A stretch of DNA of 64,000 nucleotides from Devosia epidermidihirudinis (GTDB lineage: Bacteria > Pseudomonadota > Alphaproteobacteria > Rhizobiales > Devosiaceae), in the NCBI RefSeq assembly GCF_000971295.1, contig NZ_LANJ01000016.1:496001-560000 (forward strand). Direction: 5' to 3'. The translations under genes were made by a program, and so were the position numbers. Each line of letters starts with the position of its first letter. Position 1 is the stretch's first letter. Below the pieces are notes generated by a model that searched no databases, was not told the DNA's origin, and saw nothing but the letters and a program-made list of their open reading frames with translations. Positions 33,756 through 42,643 of this stretch are shown here, piece by piece.

Positions 33756-35174
33756 TTACTGGCCCTGGTAGGTGTACAGCAGGATGGCGCCTGGATTGTG
33801 CAGGATGCCGGTTGCCAGCTCTTCACCGTACTTGGCGGCAGCCGAACCGAACGCGTCGGTGGCAACGAACACCGAAACGCCATCGGGTGCGACGAGGATG
33901 TCGCGGTAGCGGTTCTGGGTGTTGAACCAAGCAACAGGCAGGCCTTCAGCGCTGAGGCCGTCTTCCGACAGCTTCTGCACATAGACAACGCCATGCTTCA
34001 GGGTTGGGATCAGGATCGAGTTGTCCCATTCCGCAATGCCGTTTTCGCCAGCGACGTAGTAAGCGGCGCTACCGGGCGCGATGGTCGGGCTGCAGATGAA
34101 GCCGCAGATCGAGGTCGTGTCATCCACCGTGAAGTAGGCGGCGATTGGCTCGACAACTTCACCCTTGAACTCGGACTCGGCAGTGGTCGGAACCTGGCTG
34201 GTCGAGGCGGAGTTGCGTGGCAGGTCAGCTGGAGCCTCGTGCCATGCTGGGTAGTTGTAGGCGCGATCGTCGACATAACCGGAAACGTTGGGCCAGCCGT
34301 AGTTGCCGCCGGGCACCAAGATGTTCAGCTCGTCATCGCTGGCAGGGCCATGCTCGGTCGAGTAGAGGATGCCGTTGCTGGCGAAGACCAGACCCTGTGG
34401 GTTGCGGTGACCATAGGTGAAGACATGGCTCTTCACGCCTTCGATTTCCGGGTTGTCGGATGGAATGGAGCCGTCAAGCTCCAGGCGCAGCACCTTGCCC
34501 GAATAGGCGTACCAGTCCTTGGCATCAACCTGATCCTGGGTCGGCAGGATCTGCGCGCGGATTGGGTCGCCTTCCGGACGACGGTAGCGGCCCTGCTCGC
34601 CGAGCGAGTAGTAGATCTTGAGATCTGGGCCGATAACGACGCGACCGGCATTGTGGTCGTCGCCAGCAGGAATGCCCTCGATCAGAACCTGGGGTTCTTC
34701 CAGCTGCTCGGAGGTGGCGTTGTAGGTGTAGCGAACGAGCTTGGCGCTTGGCGCAGGCGCCTCGGCCGTGCCGTCATTGACGGTGTAGGCAACATAGACG
34801 TAGTCGTTGCCGGTGTCCTTCATGAATTCTGGGTGCAGCGCCAGGCCGAACAGGCCCTCGTGCTGAATGCCGGTGAAGACCTCGTCGATCGTCAGGAGTG
34901 GGAACTTCTGGCCCGACACTGGGTCCACGCGGGTAACGCGACCTGCGGTGCGTTCGGTGACCCAGATCTTGTCATCGGGACCCCAAACCATGGCCCATGG
35001 GTTTTCCAGCTGCGTGGTCAGAACGCGCGAGGAAAACTTCTCAGCGGGGCCGTTGGCGATCTCCACAGGATTGACCTGCGCCAATACCGGAGCTGAAGCC
35101 ATAAGCGTACCCATTGCGACGGCAAGGATTGCGGTCGTCATGCGCAGACGCTGATTAGTCTTTTGGTTTTTCAT
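33756..35174 (-). CDS. PQQ-dependent sugar dehydrogenase (glucose/sorbosone dehydrogenase family)
   Basis: 472 residues. A Sec signal peptide (MTTAILAVAMGTLMASAPVLA) leads to a six-bladed propeller with the GSDH markers LENPWAMVWGPDDKIWVTER, HEGLFGLALHPEF, YVYVAYTVND, YGHRNPQGLVF and EHGPASDDELN. The soluble enzyme would oxidise an aldose in the periplasm using PQQ and calcium. No PQQ synthesis genes are in the window. The divergent cytochrome c gene is a likely electron acceptor. Confidence 0.9.
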   Translation of the reverse strand: MKNQKTNQRLRMTTAILAVAMGTLMASAPVLAQVNPVEIANGPAEKFSSRVLTTQLENPWAMVWGPDDKIWVTERTAGRVTRVDPVSGQKFPLLTIDEVFTGIQHEGLFGLALHPEFMKDTGNDYVYVAYTVNDGTAEAPAPSAKLVRYTYNATSEQLEEPQVLIEGIPAGDDHNAGRVVIGPDLKIYYSLGEQGRYRRPEGDPIRAQILPTQDQVDAKDWYAYSGKVLRLELDGSIPSDNPEIEGVKSHVFTYGHRNPQGLVFASNGILYSTEHGPASDDELNILVPGGNYGWPNVSGYVDDRAYNYPAWHEAPADLPRNSASTSQVPTTAESEFKGEVVEPIAAYFTVDDTTSICGFICSPTIAPGSAAYYVAGENGIAEWDNSILIPTLKHGVVYVQKLSEDGLSAEGLPVAWFNTQNRYRDILVAPDGVSVFVATDAFGSAAAKYGEELATGILHNPGAILLYTYQGQ

Positions 35175-35513
35175 TAGTTCTACCCTAATTTCACATGCAT
35201 TGCCGGGCGCATCTCGTTATGCTTTCAGTCCCGGCGCGGCAGTTCAGGCTTGGTGAGCAGGAAAGTGTGTTTTGCCCACCTGATGGCCTTCGCGGACTAT
35301 GAGAAATTATCAAGCTGTGTCAATGTGAAGCGGTGACGATCTGCCGCGTAAAAGGGCTTGAAGGTTTACAGACGATTGCCGGAATCGCGCTCGTCGATGG
35401 TAGAAAGCCCTTGAATTGCCCGCACCATTGTTGAGATGACGTGGGGCGCAGTTAATATATGTAAGCGAGAGATTTGGCGTCTCGTGAAATTGAGTTGAGG
35501 TCAGATAGTAAAA
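35175..35513. other. Divergent intergenic region between sugar dehydrogenase and cytochrome c
   Basis: 339 bp with no gene seen. It must contain the promoters for both genes. No clear operator or hairpin with a T-run was recognised. Confidence 0.5.
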
Positions 35514-35948
35514 ATGAAGTCTAACATCCCATTTATTGGTGCGCGCCGCTCGCTGAGCCTAGGCGCCGCAGCAATTGCGTTGTTGTTTGCTGGTGGCATG
35601 GTGTTCACGCCCGATCTGGCCCGGGCTGAATCCGAGGTCGCAACGGCCGGAACCGGCTGGTTCACCGAGGCGCAGGTTGCGCGCGGACAAAAGCTTTATG
35701 ATGCACGCTGCTCGTCCTGCCACGGCATGGAAATCGCCGATGGCTGGCGCCTTTGGGATGGGTCGGCCCAAGAGCTGGTCGACTTCATCAAGTCCATGGG
35801 CATGCCTGCTGACAATCCAGGCGGTCTGCCTCCGCAGCAATATATCGACATCGTGGGCTATATTATGCACCACGGCGGCGACTTTCCGTTCGGCGATGAA
35901 GTCTTGGTGGGCACGGACGCCGTTAACGAGGCTAAGCGCCCCGAATAA
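35514..35948 (+). CDS. Small periplasmic c-type cytochrome
   Basis: 144 residues with a Sec signal (SLGAAAIALLFAGGMVF) and one haem motif CSSCH (C66, C69, H70). A Met in KSMGMPADNPG (about 97) is the probable axial ligand. The pattern ARGQKLYDARCSSCHG and the DIVGYIMH end match class I cytochromes that accept electrons from PQQ or flavin dehydrogenases. Divergent from the PQQ sugar dehydrogenase. Confidence 0.88.
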   Translation: MKSNIPFIGARRSLSLGAAAIALLFAGGMVFTPDLARAESEVATAGTGWFTEAQVARGQKLYDARCSSCHGMEIADGWRLWDGSAQELVDFIKSMGMPADNPGGLPPQQYIDIVGYIMHHGGDFPFGDEVLVGTDAVNEAKRPE

Positions 35949-35952
35949 AACA

Positions 35953-35978
35953 AAGGGCGCACAGCGATGTGCGCCCTT
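35953..35978 (+). terminator. Hairpin directly after the cytochrome c gene
   Basis: AAGGGCGCAC pairs with GTGCGCCCTT around AGCGAT, only 4 bp beyond the stop. It ends CTTCTG, so the T-run is short. A stronger terminator follows. Confidence 0.5.
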
Positions 35979-35999
35979 CTGTGTGCGAATAGTGATTCT

Positions 36000-36034
36000 G
36001 GCGCCGAGGCATGACTGCCTCGGCGCCGTTTTTT
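36000..36034 (+). terminator. Strong terminator after the cytochrome c gene
   Basis: A perfect 12-bp stem GGCGCCGAGGCA/TGCCTCGGCGCC with a 4-nt loop is followed by GTTTTTT. Ends 4 bp before the convergent M28 peptidase stop. Confidence 0.8.
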
Positions 36035-36037
36035 CGA

Positions 36038-37771
36038 CTAGTTATGTGCCTGCTTCACCAGGCGTGTAGCCTGACGAAGGGCAGCGGCGGTGTGGTTGGC
36101 ACCGCGGTGCAACTGGGTCAGTGCGAAGCCGAGAGACTCGGGGCCGTGGTTTGCCAATTCGCTGGCAACTGCGAGCGCTGGCAGCGGCGGGACGGGGAGC
36201 GCCGGGTCGTGCGAGAAGCGGCGACCGCGCGTGTAGTTGAGTGGGACGAGAATGCGCGCGAGGTTCTGGATCGTGGCATTGGCCTGGGCCTCGTCGATCG
36301 AACCGTCGTTGATGCCGGCGTAGAAGGTATCGAGAGCGCTGGTTAGGTCTGCAAGGCTCGCGGTGACGGCGTCAAGCATCGGCGCGTGTTCGCCGGCGGC
36401 CTTGCGGTAGCGGGCGATGGTGGCGTCGAACTCGGCAGACGTAGCGCGCCAGTCGAAGGGCAGGACGGGGGCGTTGGCCACCGCCATGATGGCTGCCAGA
36501 TACACCTTGATATCGCGGATCAGAATGTCGCGATCGGCGATGTCCATGAGGTCGTTTTCGGTGTGCCAGGCGATGTTACCGCCGCAGCCGCCGACCGTGT
36601 AATAGTTCATCTCCTTGCGTTTCTCGACGGTCATGGTCGAGGACAACATGAAGAAGCTGGAAAGCCCAATATTGTTGAAGGAATAGTCGCCAGCGCGCAG
36701 TGGGCGTTCGCCGCCGAAGGGCAGGTCGGCCACCTCGCCAATGACAGACTGGCACAGCTCGGTGGCTTCGCTCATGCAGGCGACGTTCTCGTAGACATCG
36801 GCCCAGCGGCAGCCGGGGCTGTCGCAATTGACCTGCGCGACGCAGTTTTCGTCGAGATCGAGAGCAAATTCATCGGCAAACCAAGCCGAACCGGCGTAAC
36901 GGCCCGTTGAGTGCCCGGGCCACCAGGCGATGCGCACCGAGCGGCGAAGGGTGCTGCGATTGTTCCAGAGCACGTGCGCGATCTCGAGCATGGCGGCGTC
37001 GCCGGTGGCGTTGTCACCAACGCCGACATCCCAGCTGTCGTAGTGACCGGCGAGCAGTACGAACTTCTCAGGCTCGATATTGCCCGGCACGTTGACCACG
37101 GGCACCAGCGACTTGAACCAGCCTTCTTCGAGGCGCGTATGGATGGTTGCCGTGCCGCCGGCTTGCGCCAGCGCGATCAGCTTCTGCCCATCGACATTGT
37201 TGACGACAGCAACGGGAATGGTGGGCTTGCGGGGCAGGTCATCGAGATCAGGTGTGCCCCAGATCGAGCTGCAGATGCCCCAGTGGCGATCAATGCCCGG
37301 ATTGACGGCGATGACGCCGATGGCGCCCTTCTCCTGGAATTCCAGGACCTTGTTTGGCGAAGCAAAGCCATCGGTCAGGACGATCTTGCCGCGAATGCGC
37401 TCTGCCGCGGCGGCGTTCTCGTCGCGATTCTTCTCGTAAAAGCTGGAGACGTTCGCCGAAAGGCTGCCGGGCACGTGGTGCAGGGTGCCGGTGAGGCCAT
37501 CGGGGCAAGTGATGGAATAGGCGGGGGGCTTGGCGGCAAAGGCTTCGCCGCCAGCGACGACCGAAGCCTCATAAGGAATAGAGAGATAGAGCGAGGCTTC
37601 GAGGAGTTCGACGGGCACGCCGAGCGCAGTCAGGCGGCGGGCAATGTCATGCGCCGAGGCTTCAACATCTTCTGGCCGCCAGCGCGGCATGGTCGAAAAA
37701 GCTTCCACCAAAGGCCATGCGGCATCCGCGTTAACTTGTTCTACTGCCTGCTTGATCGTCTTATCCAGCAC
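36038..37771 (-). CDS. M28-family metallopeptidase
   Basis: About 577 residues if the GTG at 37771 is used: GGAGG sits five bases upstream of it on the minus strand, whereas in-frame ATGs at 37783-37795 have no ribosome-binding site. A PA-like insert (about 110-190) precedes the zinc domain with LLAGHYDSWDVGVGDNATGDA, EFALDLDENCVAQVNCDSPG and HTENDLMDI. No signal peptide is apparent, so it is probably cytoplasmic. It would act as an aminopeptidase on imported peptides. Divergent from the GntR gene across two TTGTACGACAA sites. Confidence 0.85.
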   Translation of the reverse strand: MLDKTIKQAVEQVNADAAWPLVEAFSTMPRWRPEDVEASAHDIARRLTALGVPVELLEASLYLSIPYEASVVAGGEAFAAKPPAYSITCPDGLTGTLHHVPGSLSANVSSFYEKNRDENAAAAERIRGKIVLTDGFASPNKVLEFQEKGAIGVIAVNPGIDRHWGICSSIWGTPDLDDLPRKPTIPVAVVNNVDGQKLIALAQAGGTATIHTRLEEGWFKSLVPVVNVPGNIEPEKFVLLAGHYDSWDVGVGDNATGDAAMLEIAHVLWNNRSTLRRSVRIAWWPGHSTGRYAGSAWFADEFALDLDENCVAQVNCDSPGCRWADVYENVACMSEATELCQSVIGEVADLPFGGERPLRAGDYSFNNIGLSSFFMLSSTMTVEKRKEMNYYTVGGCGGNIAWHTENDLMDIADRDILIRDIKVYLAAIMAVANAPVLPFDWRATSAEFDATIARYRKAAGEHAPMLDAVTASLADLTSALDTFYAGINDGSIDEAQANATIQNLARILVPLNYTRGRRFSHDPALPVPPLPALAVASELANHGPESLGFALTQLHRGANHTAAALRQATRLVKQAHN

Positions 37772-37858
37772 ATCGACCTCCATCATGAGCGCCATAGGTA
37801 GCGTCGACCGACAGAACGTGCTCTGCAGGCTGACGCGCACACGATGCCCTATCGAATC

Positions 37859-37869
37859 TTGTACGACAA
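37859..37869. promoter_or_regulatory. GntR-type operator 1 (TTGTACGACAA)
   Basis: TTGT-N3-ACAA inverted repeat as expected for FadR/FCD-type GntR proteins. It lies in the M28/gntR divergent gap, 17 bp from an identical copy. Confidence 0.7.
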
Positions 37870-37875
37870 TCCGGA

Positions 37876-37886
37876 TTGTACGACAA
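37876..37886. promoter_or_regulatory. GntR-type operator 2 (TTGTACGACAA)
   Basis: Second identical copy in direct orientation. With operator 1 it forms a 28-bp tandem. A third identical copy lies 8 kb away at 46061-46071. Confidence 0.7.
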
Positions 37887-37993
37887 TTTTAGGCTAGGCT
37901 TTGGTGTTCGCTCCCGCTAAGCTTCACAAAAGCCTTTCGGGGTCTGCCTGTGAGCGGCAAGCCCATGGAAGGATGCAACCTTGGACTGAATCT

Positions 37994-38713
37994 ATGGATG
38001 ATCTGCGTACGATCTTTCAGACTGATGCGGTTGGTGTGTCTCAGGCACACGACCAGGGAGAGGCGCACACGCCGCAATTGGTGCGTGAGCGCGTATTCGA
38101 CGCCGTCCGCGACGCCATTATCGGTGGTCGCATTGCGCCGGGCACCCGCCTGATCGAGCGAGAGCTCTGCGAGGCGTTCCAGATCAGCCGGACAGTCGTG
38201 CGCGAAATTGCGCGGCGCCTTGAAGCTGAGAAGTTGGCTGTCGTGGTGCCGCATCGCGGACTGACGGTCGCCACGCTGACGCCGAAACATGTCCGCGACA
38301 TCTATGAGATCCGCATCGAGCTTGAAGCAATCGCCGTCCGCAGTTTTCTCGGTGTCGCAACCGATGAGCACATTGCCAAGGCGCAGCAATACGGCGAGAC
38401 GGTTCTTGCGGCGGGCGCGCGTATGGACAAGGTCGCCATGGTGCAGACCATGGCTGAGCTCATGCGCTTCATGAGCGATGTCGCCGACAATCAGGTTGCT
38501 ACCGAAATTCTCGATCAGCTGGGCACGCGCATCAACATGCTGCGTGTGCTCGCCATGTCCGATCCCGGACAGCTGGAAAACGGCTTGAATGGTGTGAAAG
38601 CCATCATCGACGGCGTTACCGCCCGCGACGCCAAAGCGGCTGAAACGGCCGTTCGCGTTTATGTGCGCCGTTCAGGCGAAGCCGTACTTCGCCACATGGG
38701 CGCCGAGGAGTGA
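37994..38713 (+). CDS. GntR-family transcriptional regulator (FCD domain)
   Basis: About 239 residues from the ATG at 37994; an ATG at 37973 is also possible and the TTG at 37901 is unlikely. The winged HTH (VRERVFDAVRDAIIGGRIAPGTRLIERELCEAFQISRTVVREIARRLE) is followed by an all-helical FCD ligand domain with metal-type Asp/His residues. The TTGTACGACAA pair in front of it suggests autoregulation and control of M28, hyuBA and the dpp genes. The effector is probably an amino acid or cyclic amide product. Confidence 0.9.
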   Translation: MDDLRTIFQTDAVGVSQAHDQGEAHTPQLVRERVFDAVRDAIIGGRIAPGTRLIERELCEAFQISRTVVREIARRLEAEKLAVVVPHRGLTVATLTPKHVRDIYEIRIELEAIAVRSFLGVATDEHIAKAQQYGETVLAAGARMDKVAMVQTMAELMRFMSDVADNQVATEILDQLGTRINMLRVLAMSDPGQLENGLNGVKAIIDGVTARDAKAAETAVRVYVRRSGEAVLRHMGAEE

Positions 38714-38777
38714 GCCGCCGCTAAACCGCCGGCTCCCCCGCCGTCTGCAAATCAATTTCTTACCTGGAAGGCCATTG

Positions 38778-40607
38778 ATGACATCGAATTCATCCGCCAT
38801 GCCGGCTGCGTCGCCGGATGTCGCTCCCATTTGTGATCCCGTAACGGTCGAGATCATTCGCGGCGCGATCATGGCAACGCAGCGCGAGATGGAAGCTCTG
38901 ATCGAGCGGACCGCGATTTCTGCGTTTATCCGCGAGAAGAAGGACTTCTACACCGCCCTGTTCGACGAGCGCGGTGTTATGGCTGTGGGGTCGATGGTGC
39001 CGATTTTTGGCGACCTGACCACGCCGGTTTTCGAGAAGTTCCCGCGCGAGACGATGAAGCCGGGGGATCTCTATTGGTACAATGACTGCTATGGCTCCAA
39101 GGGCGCGGTGACGCACTCGAACGACCAGGTGTTGCTGGCGCCAGTGTTCCACAATGATCGCCTTTGCGCGTTCGTGATGAGCTGGGCGCACTTCGCCGAT
39201 ATCGGCGGTTTGCACCCCGGCTCGATCAGCCCTGATGCGACCTCGATCTATCAGGAAGGCATCATCATCCCGCCGACCAAGCTGATCGATGCTGGCGTCG
39301 TCAACGAGATGGCATTGTCGATTTTCCATCGCAATTCGCGTTTCCCCGCACAGAGCGAAGGCGACATGTCGGCCCTGATGGCGGCCGTGCACCTTGGCGT
39401 TACCCGTGTCGCCGAAATTGTCGAGCGCCACAGCGCTGACCTCGTCTCCGATGCACTGGCGCAGTTGCTGAACCGCACGCGCACTCTCGTGCGCCGTCGC
39501 CTGGCCGAAACCTTCGACTACGGCACCTACAAGTTCTCCGACCAGATCGACACTGACGGTCATGGCAATGGCCCGTTCAGCCTGCGCTTTGCTATCACCC
39601 GCGAAAAGGGTGCCGATGGCGAAGACCGGTTCATCTTTGATGCGACCGAGAGCGACGATCAAGCACCAGGTCCGGTCAACCTGATCATGAATAAGGGCGT
39701 GCCCGGCATGGCGCTGGGGCTCTATTTCCTCGGTGGCGATCCATCGCAGGTGGTCAATGCTGGTGGCCCACTGGCCATCGACGAGGTGCGTCTGCGCCCT
39801 GGCTCAATCGTGCAGCCAAACTTCCCGGCGCCGCTGGGCATGCGTGGCCTGACCATGATGCGTATGCTGGCCGTGCTCAACGGTCTGGTCAATCGCGGCA
39901 AGGGCGGCGCTCCGGCTGCGCACTCGGCCTATGTTGTGACTATCATGCGCGGCACGTTCGGCAAGGAAACCGGCACTTCGACGCCATTCCTGCTGGCGGA
40001 CGGCATTGGCGTTGGTTATGGCGCCCGCGATTTCGCTGACGGCATCGACGCCGTCTACTTCGTCGCTCAGGAAAACTATCCGGTCGAGTTCCTCGAGTCC
40101 GGCTACCCGATCCGTCTGCGCCAGTACGGCGTTGTGCCGGATTCCGGCGGTCCCGGTCGCTGGCGCGGTGGCACGGGCATCGTGCGCGAATATGAAATCC
40201 TGGCGGACGAAGCGCTGCTGGCGATCCGTATCGACGGCGTGAAGAACCCACCCTGGGGCTATGCAGGCGGCATGTCCGGCGGCAGCGGCTATATCGTGGT
40301 CAATCCCGGCACGCCTGAAGAGCGCGAAATCCCGCCGCTGTCCGATGGCACGGCACTCAAAAAGGGCGATATCCTCCACATCCGCACCGGTGGCGGTGGT
40401 GGCAACGGCCATCCCTATGACCGCCCGGCAGCAAGCGTGCTCGAAGACGTCCTCGGCGGCTTTGTCACGGCTGATGCAGCCCAGAAGTTCTACGGCGTGG
40501 TGATCCGCGACGGCGCGCTCGACAGCGCGGCGACCGACACGCTGCGGGCCCAACGTCCAGACGTTAAGCCCTTCCACCGCAACATCTATCTCGACGAGCT
40601 TGCTTGA
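38778..40607 (+). CDS. hyuB: Hydantoinase/oxoprolinase B subunit (HyuB family)
   Basis: 609 residues from the ATG at 38778 preceded by GGAAGG. Family markers: DPVTVEIIRGAIMATQREME, FYTALFDERGVMAVG, WAHFADIGGLHPGSISPDAT, GVGYGARDFADG and GRWRGGTGIVREYE. With HyuA it forms an ATP-dependent enzyme that opens 5-oxoproline, N-methylhydantoin or related rings, or carboxylates ketones. Starts 64 bp after gntR. The peptidase-rich context favours a cyclic amide such as pyroglutamate or a hydantoin. Confidence 0.9.
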   Translation: MTSNSSAMPAASPDVAPICDPVTVEIIRGAIMATQREMEALIERTAISAFIREKKDFYTALFDERGVMAVGSMVPIFGDLTTPVFEKFPRETMKPGDLYWYNDCYGSKGAVTHSNDQVLLAPVFHNDRLCAFVMSWAHFADIGGLHPGSISPDATSIYQEGIIIPPTKLIDAGVVNEMALSIFHRNSRFPAQSEGDMSALMAAVHLGVTRVAEIVERHSADLVSDALAQLLNRTRTLVRRRLAETFDYGTYKFSDQIDTDGHGNGPFSLRFAITREKGADGEDRFIFDATESDDQAPGPVNLIMNKGVPGMALGLYFLGGDPSQVVNAGGPLAIDEVRLRPGSIVQPNFPAPLGMRGLTMMRMLAVLNGLVNRGKGGAPAAHSAYVVTIMRGTFGKETGTSTPFLLADGIGVGYGARDFADGIDAVYFVAQENYPVEFLESGYPIRLRQYGVVPDSGGPGRWRGGTGIVREYEILADEALLAIRIDGVKNPPWGYAGGMSGGSGYIVVNPGTPEEREIPPLSDGTALKKGDILHIRTGGGGGNGHPYDRPAASVLEDVLGGFVTADAAQKFYGVVIRDGALDSAATDTLRAQRPDVKPFHRNIYLDELA

Positions 40608-40609
40608 TT

Positions 40610-42643
40610 ATGGCCATGGATAACACTCGACCAAACCTCGCCGTTGCCGTGGACATCGGCGGCACTTTTACCGACGTGGCACTGGTCAATCGCGCTGGCC
40701 AGAGCTGGCGCGCCAAGACGCCGTCCATCCCATCGGACCCGTCTGAAGCGTTCCTGAACGGTATCCGTCTGGCACTTGAGCAGGCTGGCGCTTCGGCGAC
40801 CGAGCTGGATCAGGTTCTGCATGGCACCACCGTTGCCACCAATATGATCCTTGAGGGCAAGGGTGCGCGCACCGCTCTGGTCACCACCCGTGGCTTCCGC
40901 CACGTTTTGGCCATTGGCCGTCAGGATATTCCGCGCAAGGCAAACCTCTACACCTGGATCAAGCCGGTTCCACCGGTTCCCGCCAGCCGTATCGTCGAGA
41001 TCGACGAGCGTGTTGCTGCCGGCGGCGCTGTGCTCGAAGAGCTCAACGAAGCCAGCGTGCGCGAAGCAGCTGAGCAGATCCGTGGCATGGACGTGGAAGC
41101 TGTGGCCGTCTGCCTGATCCACGCTTACGCCAACGCTGCGCATGAGCGTCGCGTGGCTGAGATCTTGCGTGAAATGCTGCCAGATCTGGCCATCACCGTC
41201 TCCAGTGACGTGCTGCCAGTGGTGCGTGAGTATGAACGCTCGCTGACGACGGTTCTCAACGCCACGGTGATGCCTGGTGTGACCTCCTATGTCGCCAAGC
41301 TGGAACAGCGTCTGACCGACGAAGGCGCAACGCCTCCACTGATGCTGATGCAGTCCAATGGTGGTGTCGCCGGCGCGTCCAAGATCCGTGTTGCACCAGC
41401 TCTGACCGCGCTTTCTGGTCCTGCTGCTGGTGTCGTGGGCGCACGTGCTGCCGCTGAGGCTTGCGGCATCACCGATATCATCACTGTCGATATCGGTGGC
41501 ACGTCGGCTGATATCTGCCTGATCAAGGATGGCCAGATTGGCCTCACTCAGCACGGCGCTGTTGGGCAGTGGCCATTGGCGCTGCCTATGGTCGACATGA
41601 TCACCATCGGCGCTGGCGGCGGCTCGCTCGCCCGCATCAAGGATGGCGGCCTGACTGTTGGTCCCGAAAGCGCTGGCGCGCGTCCGGGTCCTGCCTGCTA
41701 TGGTCATGGCGGCACCGAGCCGACCGTGACGGACGCGCATGTCGCTCTCGGCCAGCTGCCTGCACGCCTTCTGGGCGGTCGCATGCTGCTCGACGTCGAA
41801 GCAGCACGCGCTGCCGTGATGCGCGTTGCAACGCCCCTCGGCCTCGATCTCGAAACTGCCGCGCGCGGCATTCTCGCCATCGCTGACAACCACATGGTTG
41901 GTGCCATGCGCGTTGTTTCGGTGGAACGTGGTCATGACCCGCGTGATTTCACGCTGGTGCCATTTGGTGGCGCTGGCCCCTTGCATGGTTGTGCATTGGC
42001 TGAGCTGCTCGACATCGGTCGCGTGCTGATCACTCCAGCACCTGGCGTGCTCTGCGCCGATGGTCTGCTAGCTGCCGATCTGCGCTCGGAGTTCTCCCGT
42101 GCGATGGCGATTGCCGGCGCTATGGATCCCGAAGCAACCCAGCCCATCATTGCCGAGCTGGAACAGCAGGCGTCCGAATGGCTGGACGTCGAGGACGTGG
42201 CCGCCGAGGCGCGCGTCATCGAACGCAAGGCGCTGCTGCGCTATGCTGGTCAGGGTGGCGAAATCGCTGTGGACTATGCCGCTGATCGCGCCATCGTTGA
42301 GGAAAACTTCCGCGCAGCGCACAAGGCGCTGTACGGCTTCAACCTCGGGGCACCGATCGAGCTGGTGACCCTGCGCGTGCATGCGACCGGTCTCGCAGCC
42401 ATCCCGCCAATCGTACAGCTCGAGCCTGGCGTAACGCCTGAGCCCGAGGAGTTTACGGCTGTCAGCATTGGCGGCGAAAGCCACGACGTGCCTGTGCTCG
42501 ATCGCTCCAAGCTTGGGGCAGGGGCCGTGTTCAGCGGTCCAGTGATCCTGACCCAGCTCGACACGACAACCTACGTGTCACCCGGCTGGCGTGGTGAAGT
42601 GCATGCATCGGGCGGTATCCTGCTGACGCGAGGTGAGGCATGA
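40610..42643 (+). CDS. hyuA: Hydantoinase/oxoprolinase A subunit (HyuA family)
   Basis: 677 residues. An ASKHA-type ATPase with phosphate loops VAVDIGGTFTDVALV (about 7-21) and ITVDIGGTSADICLI (about 288-302), plus MLMQSNGGVAG and GAGGGSLARI. ATG at 40610 is two bases after the hyuB stop; ATG 40616 is also possible. It activates the ring carbonyl with ATP for HyuB. Overlaps the M20 gene by 4 bp. Confidence 0.9.
   Translation: MAMDNTRPNLAVAVDIGGTFTDVALVNRAGQSWRAKTPSIPSDPSEAFLNGIRLALEQAGASATELDQVLHGTTVATNMILEGKGARTALVTTRGFRHVLAIGRQDIPRKANLYTWIKPVPPVPASRIVEIDERVAAGGAVLEELNEASVREAAEQIRGMDVEAVAVCLIHAYANAAHERRVAEILREMLPDLAITVSSDVLPVVREYERSLTTVLNATVMPGVTSYVAKLEQRLTDEGATPPLMLMQSNGGVAGASKIRVAPALTALSGPAAGVVGARAAAEACGITDIITVDIGGTSADICLIKDGQIGLTQHGAVGQWPLALPMVDMITIGAGGGSLARIKDGGLTVGPESAGARPGPACYGHGGTEPTVTDAHVALGQLPARLLGGRMLLDVEAARAAVMRVATPLGLDLETAARGILAIADNHMVGAMRVVSVERGHDPRDFTLVPFGGAGPLHGCALAELLDIGRVLITPAPGVLCADGLLAADLRSEFSRAMAIAGAMDPEATQPIIAELEQQASEWLDVEDVAAEARVIERKALLRYAGQGGEIAVDYAADRAIVEENFRAAHKALYGFNLGAPIELVTLRVHATGLAAIPPIVQLEPGVTPEPEEFTAVSIGGESHDVPVLDRSKLGAGAVFSGPVILTQLDTTTYVSPGWRGEVHASGGILLTRGEA

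Noticed and set aside
33681..35096. A 471-residue open frame on the plus strand
   Set aside because: Antisense to the PQQ sugar dehydrogenase, which has a signal peptide and family motifs; the antisense frame also crosses the terminator at 33721-33745.
37901..37993. TTG start at 37901 for the GntR gene
   Set aside because: It would start 15 bp after the TTGTACGACAA tandem with no ribosome-binding site and add residues outside the family's conserved region.
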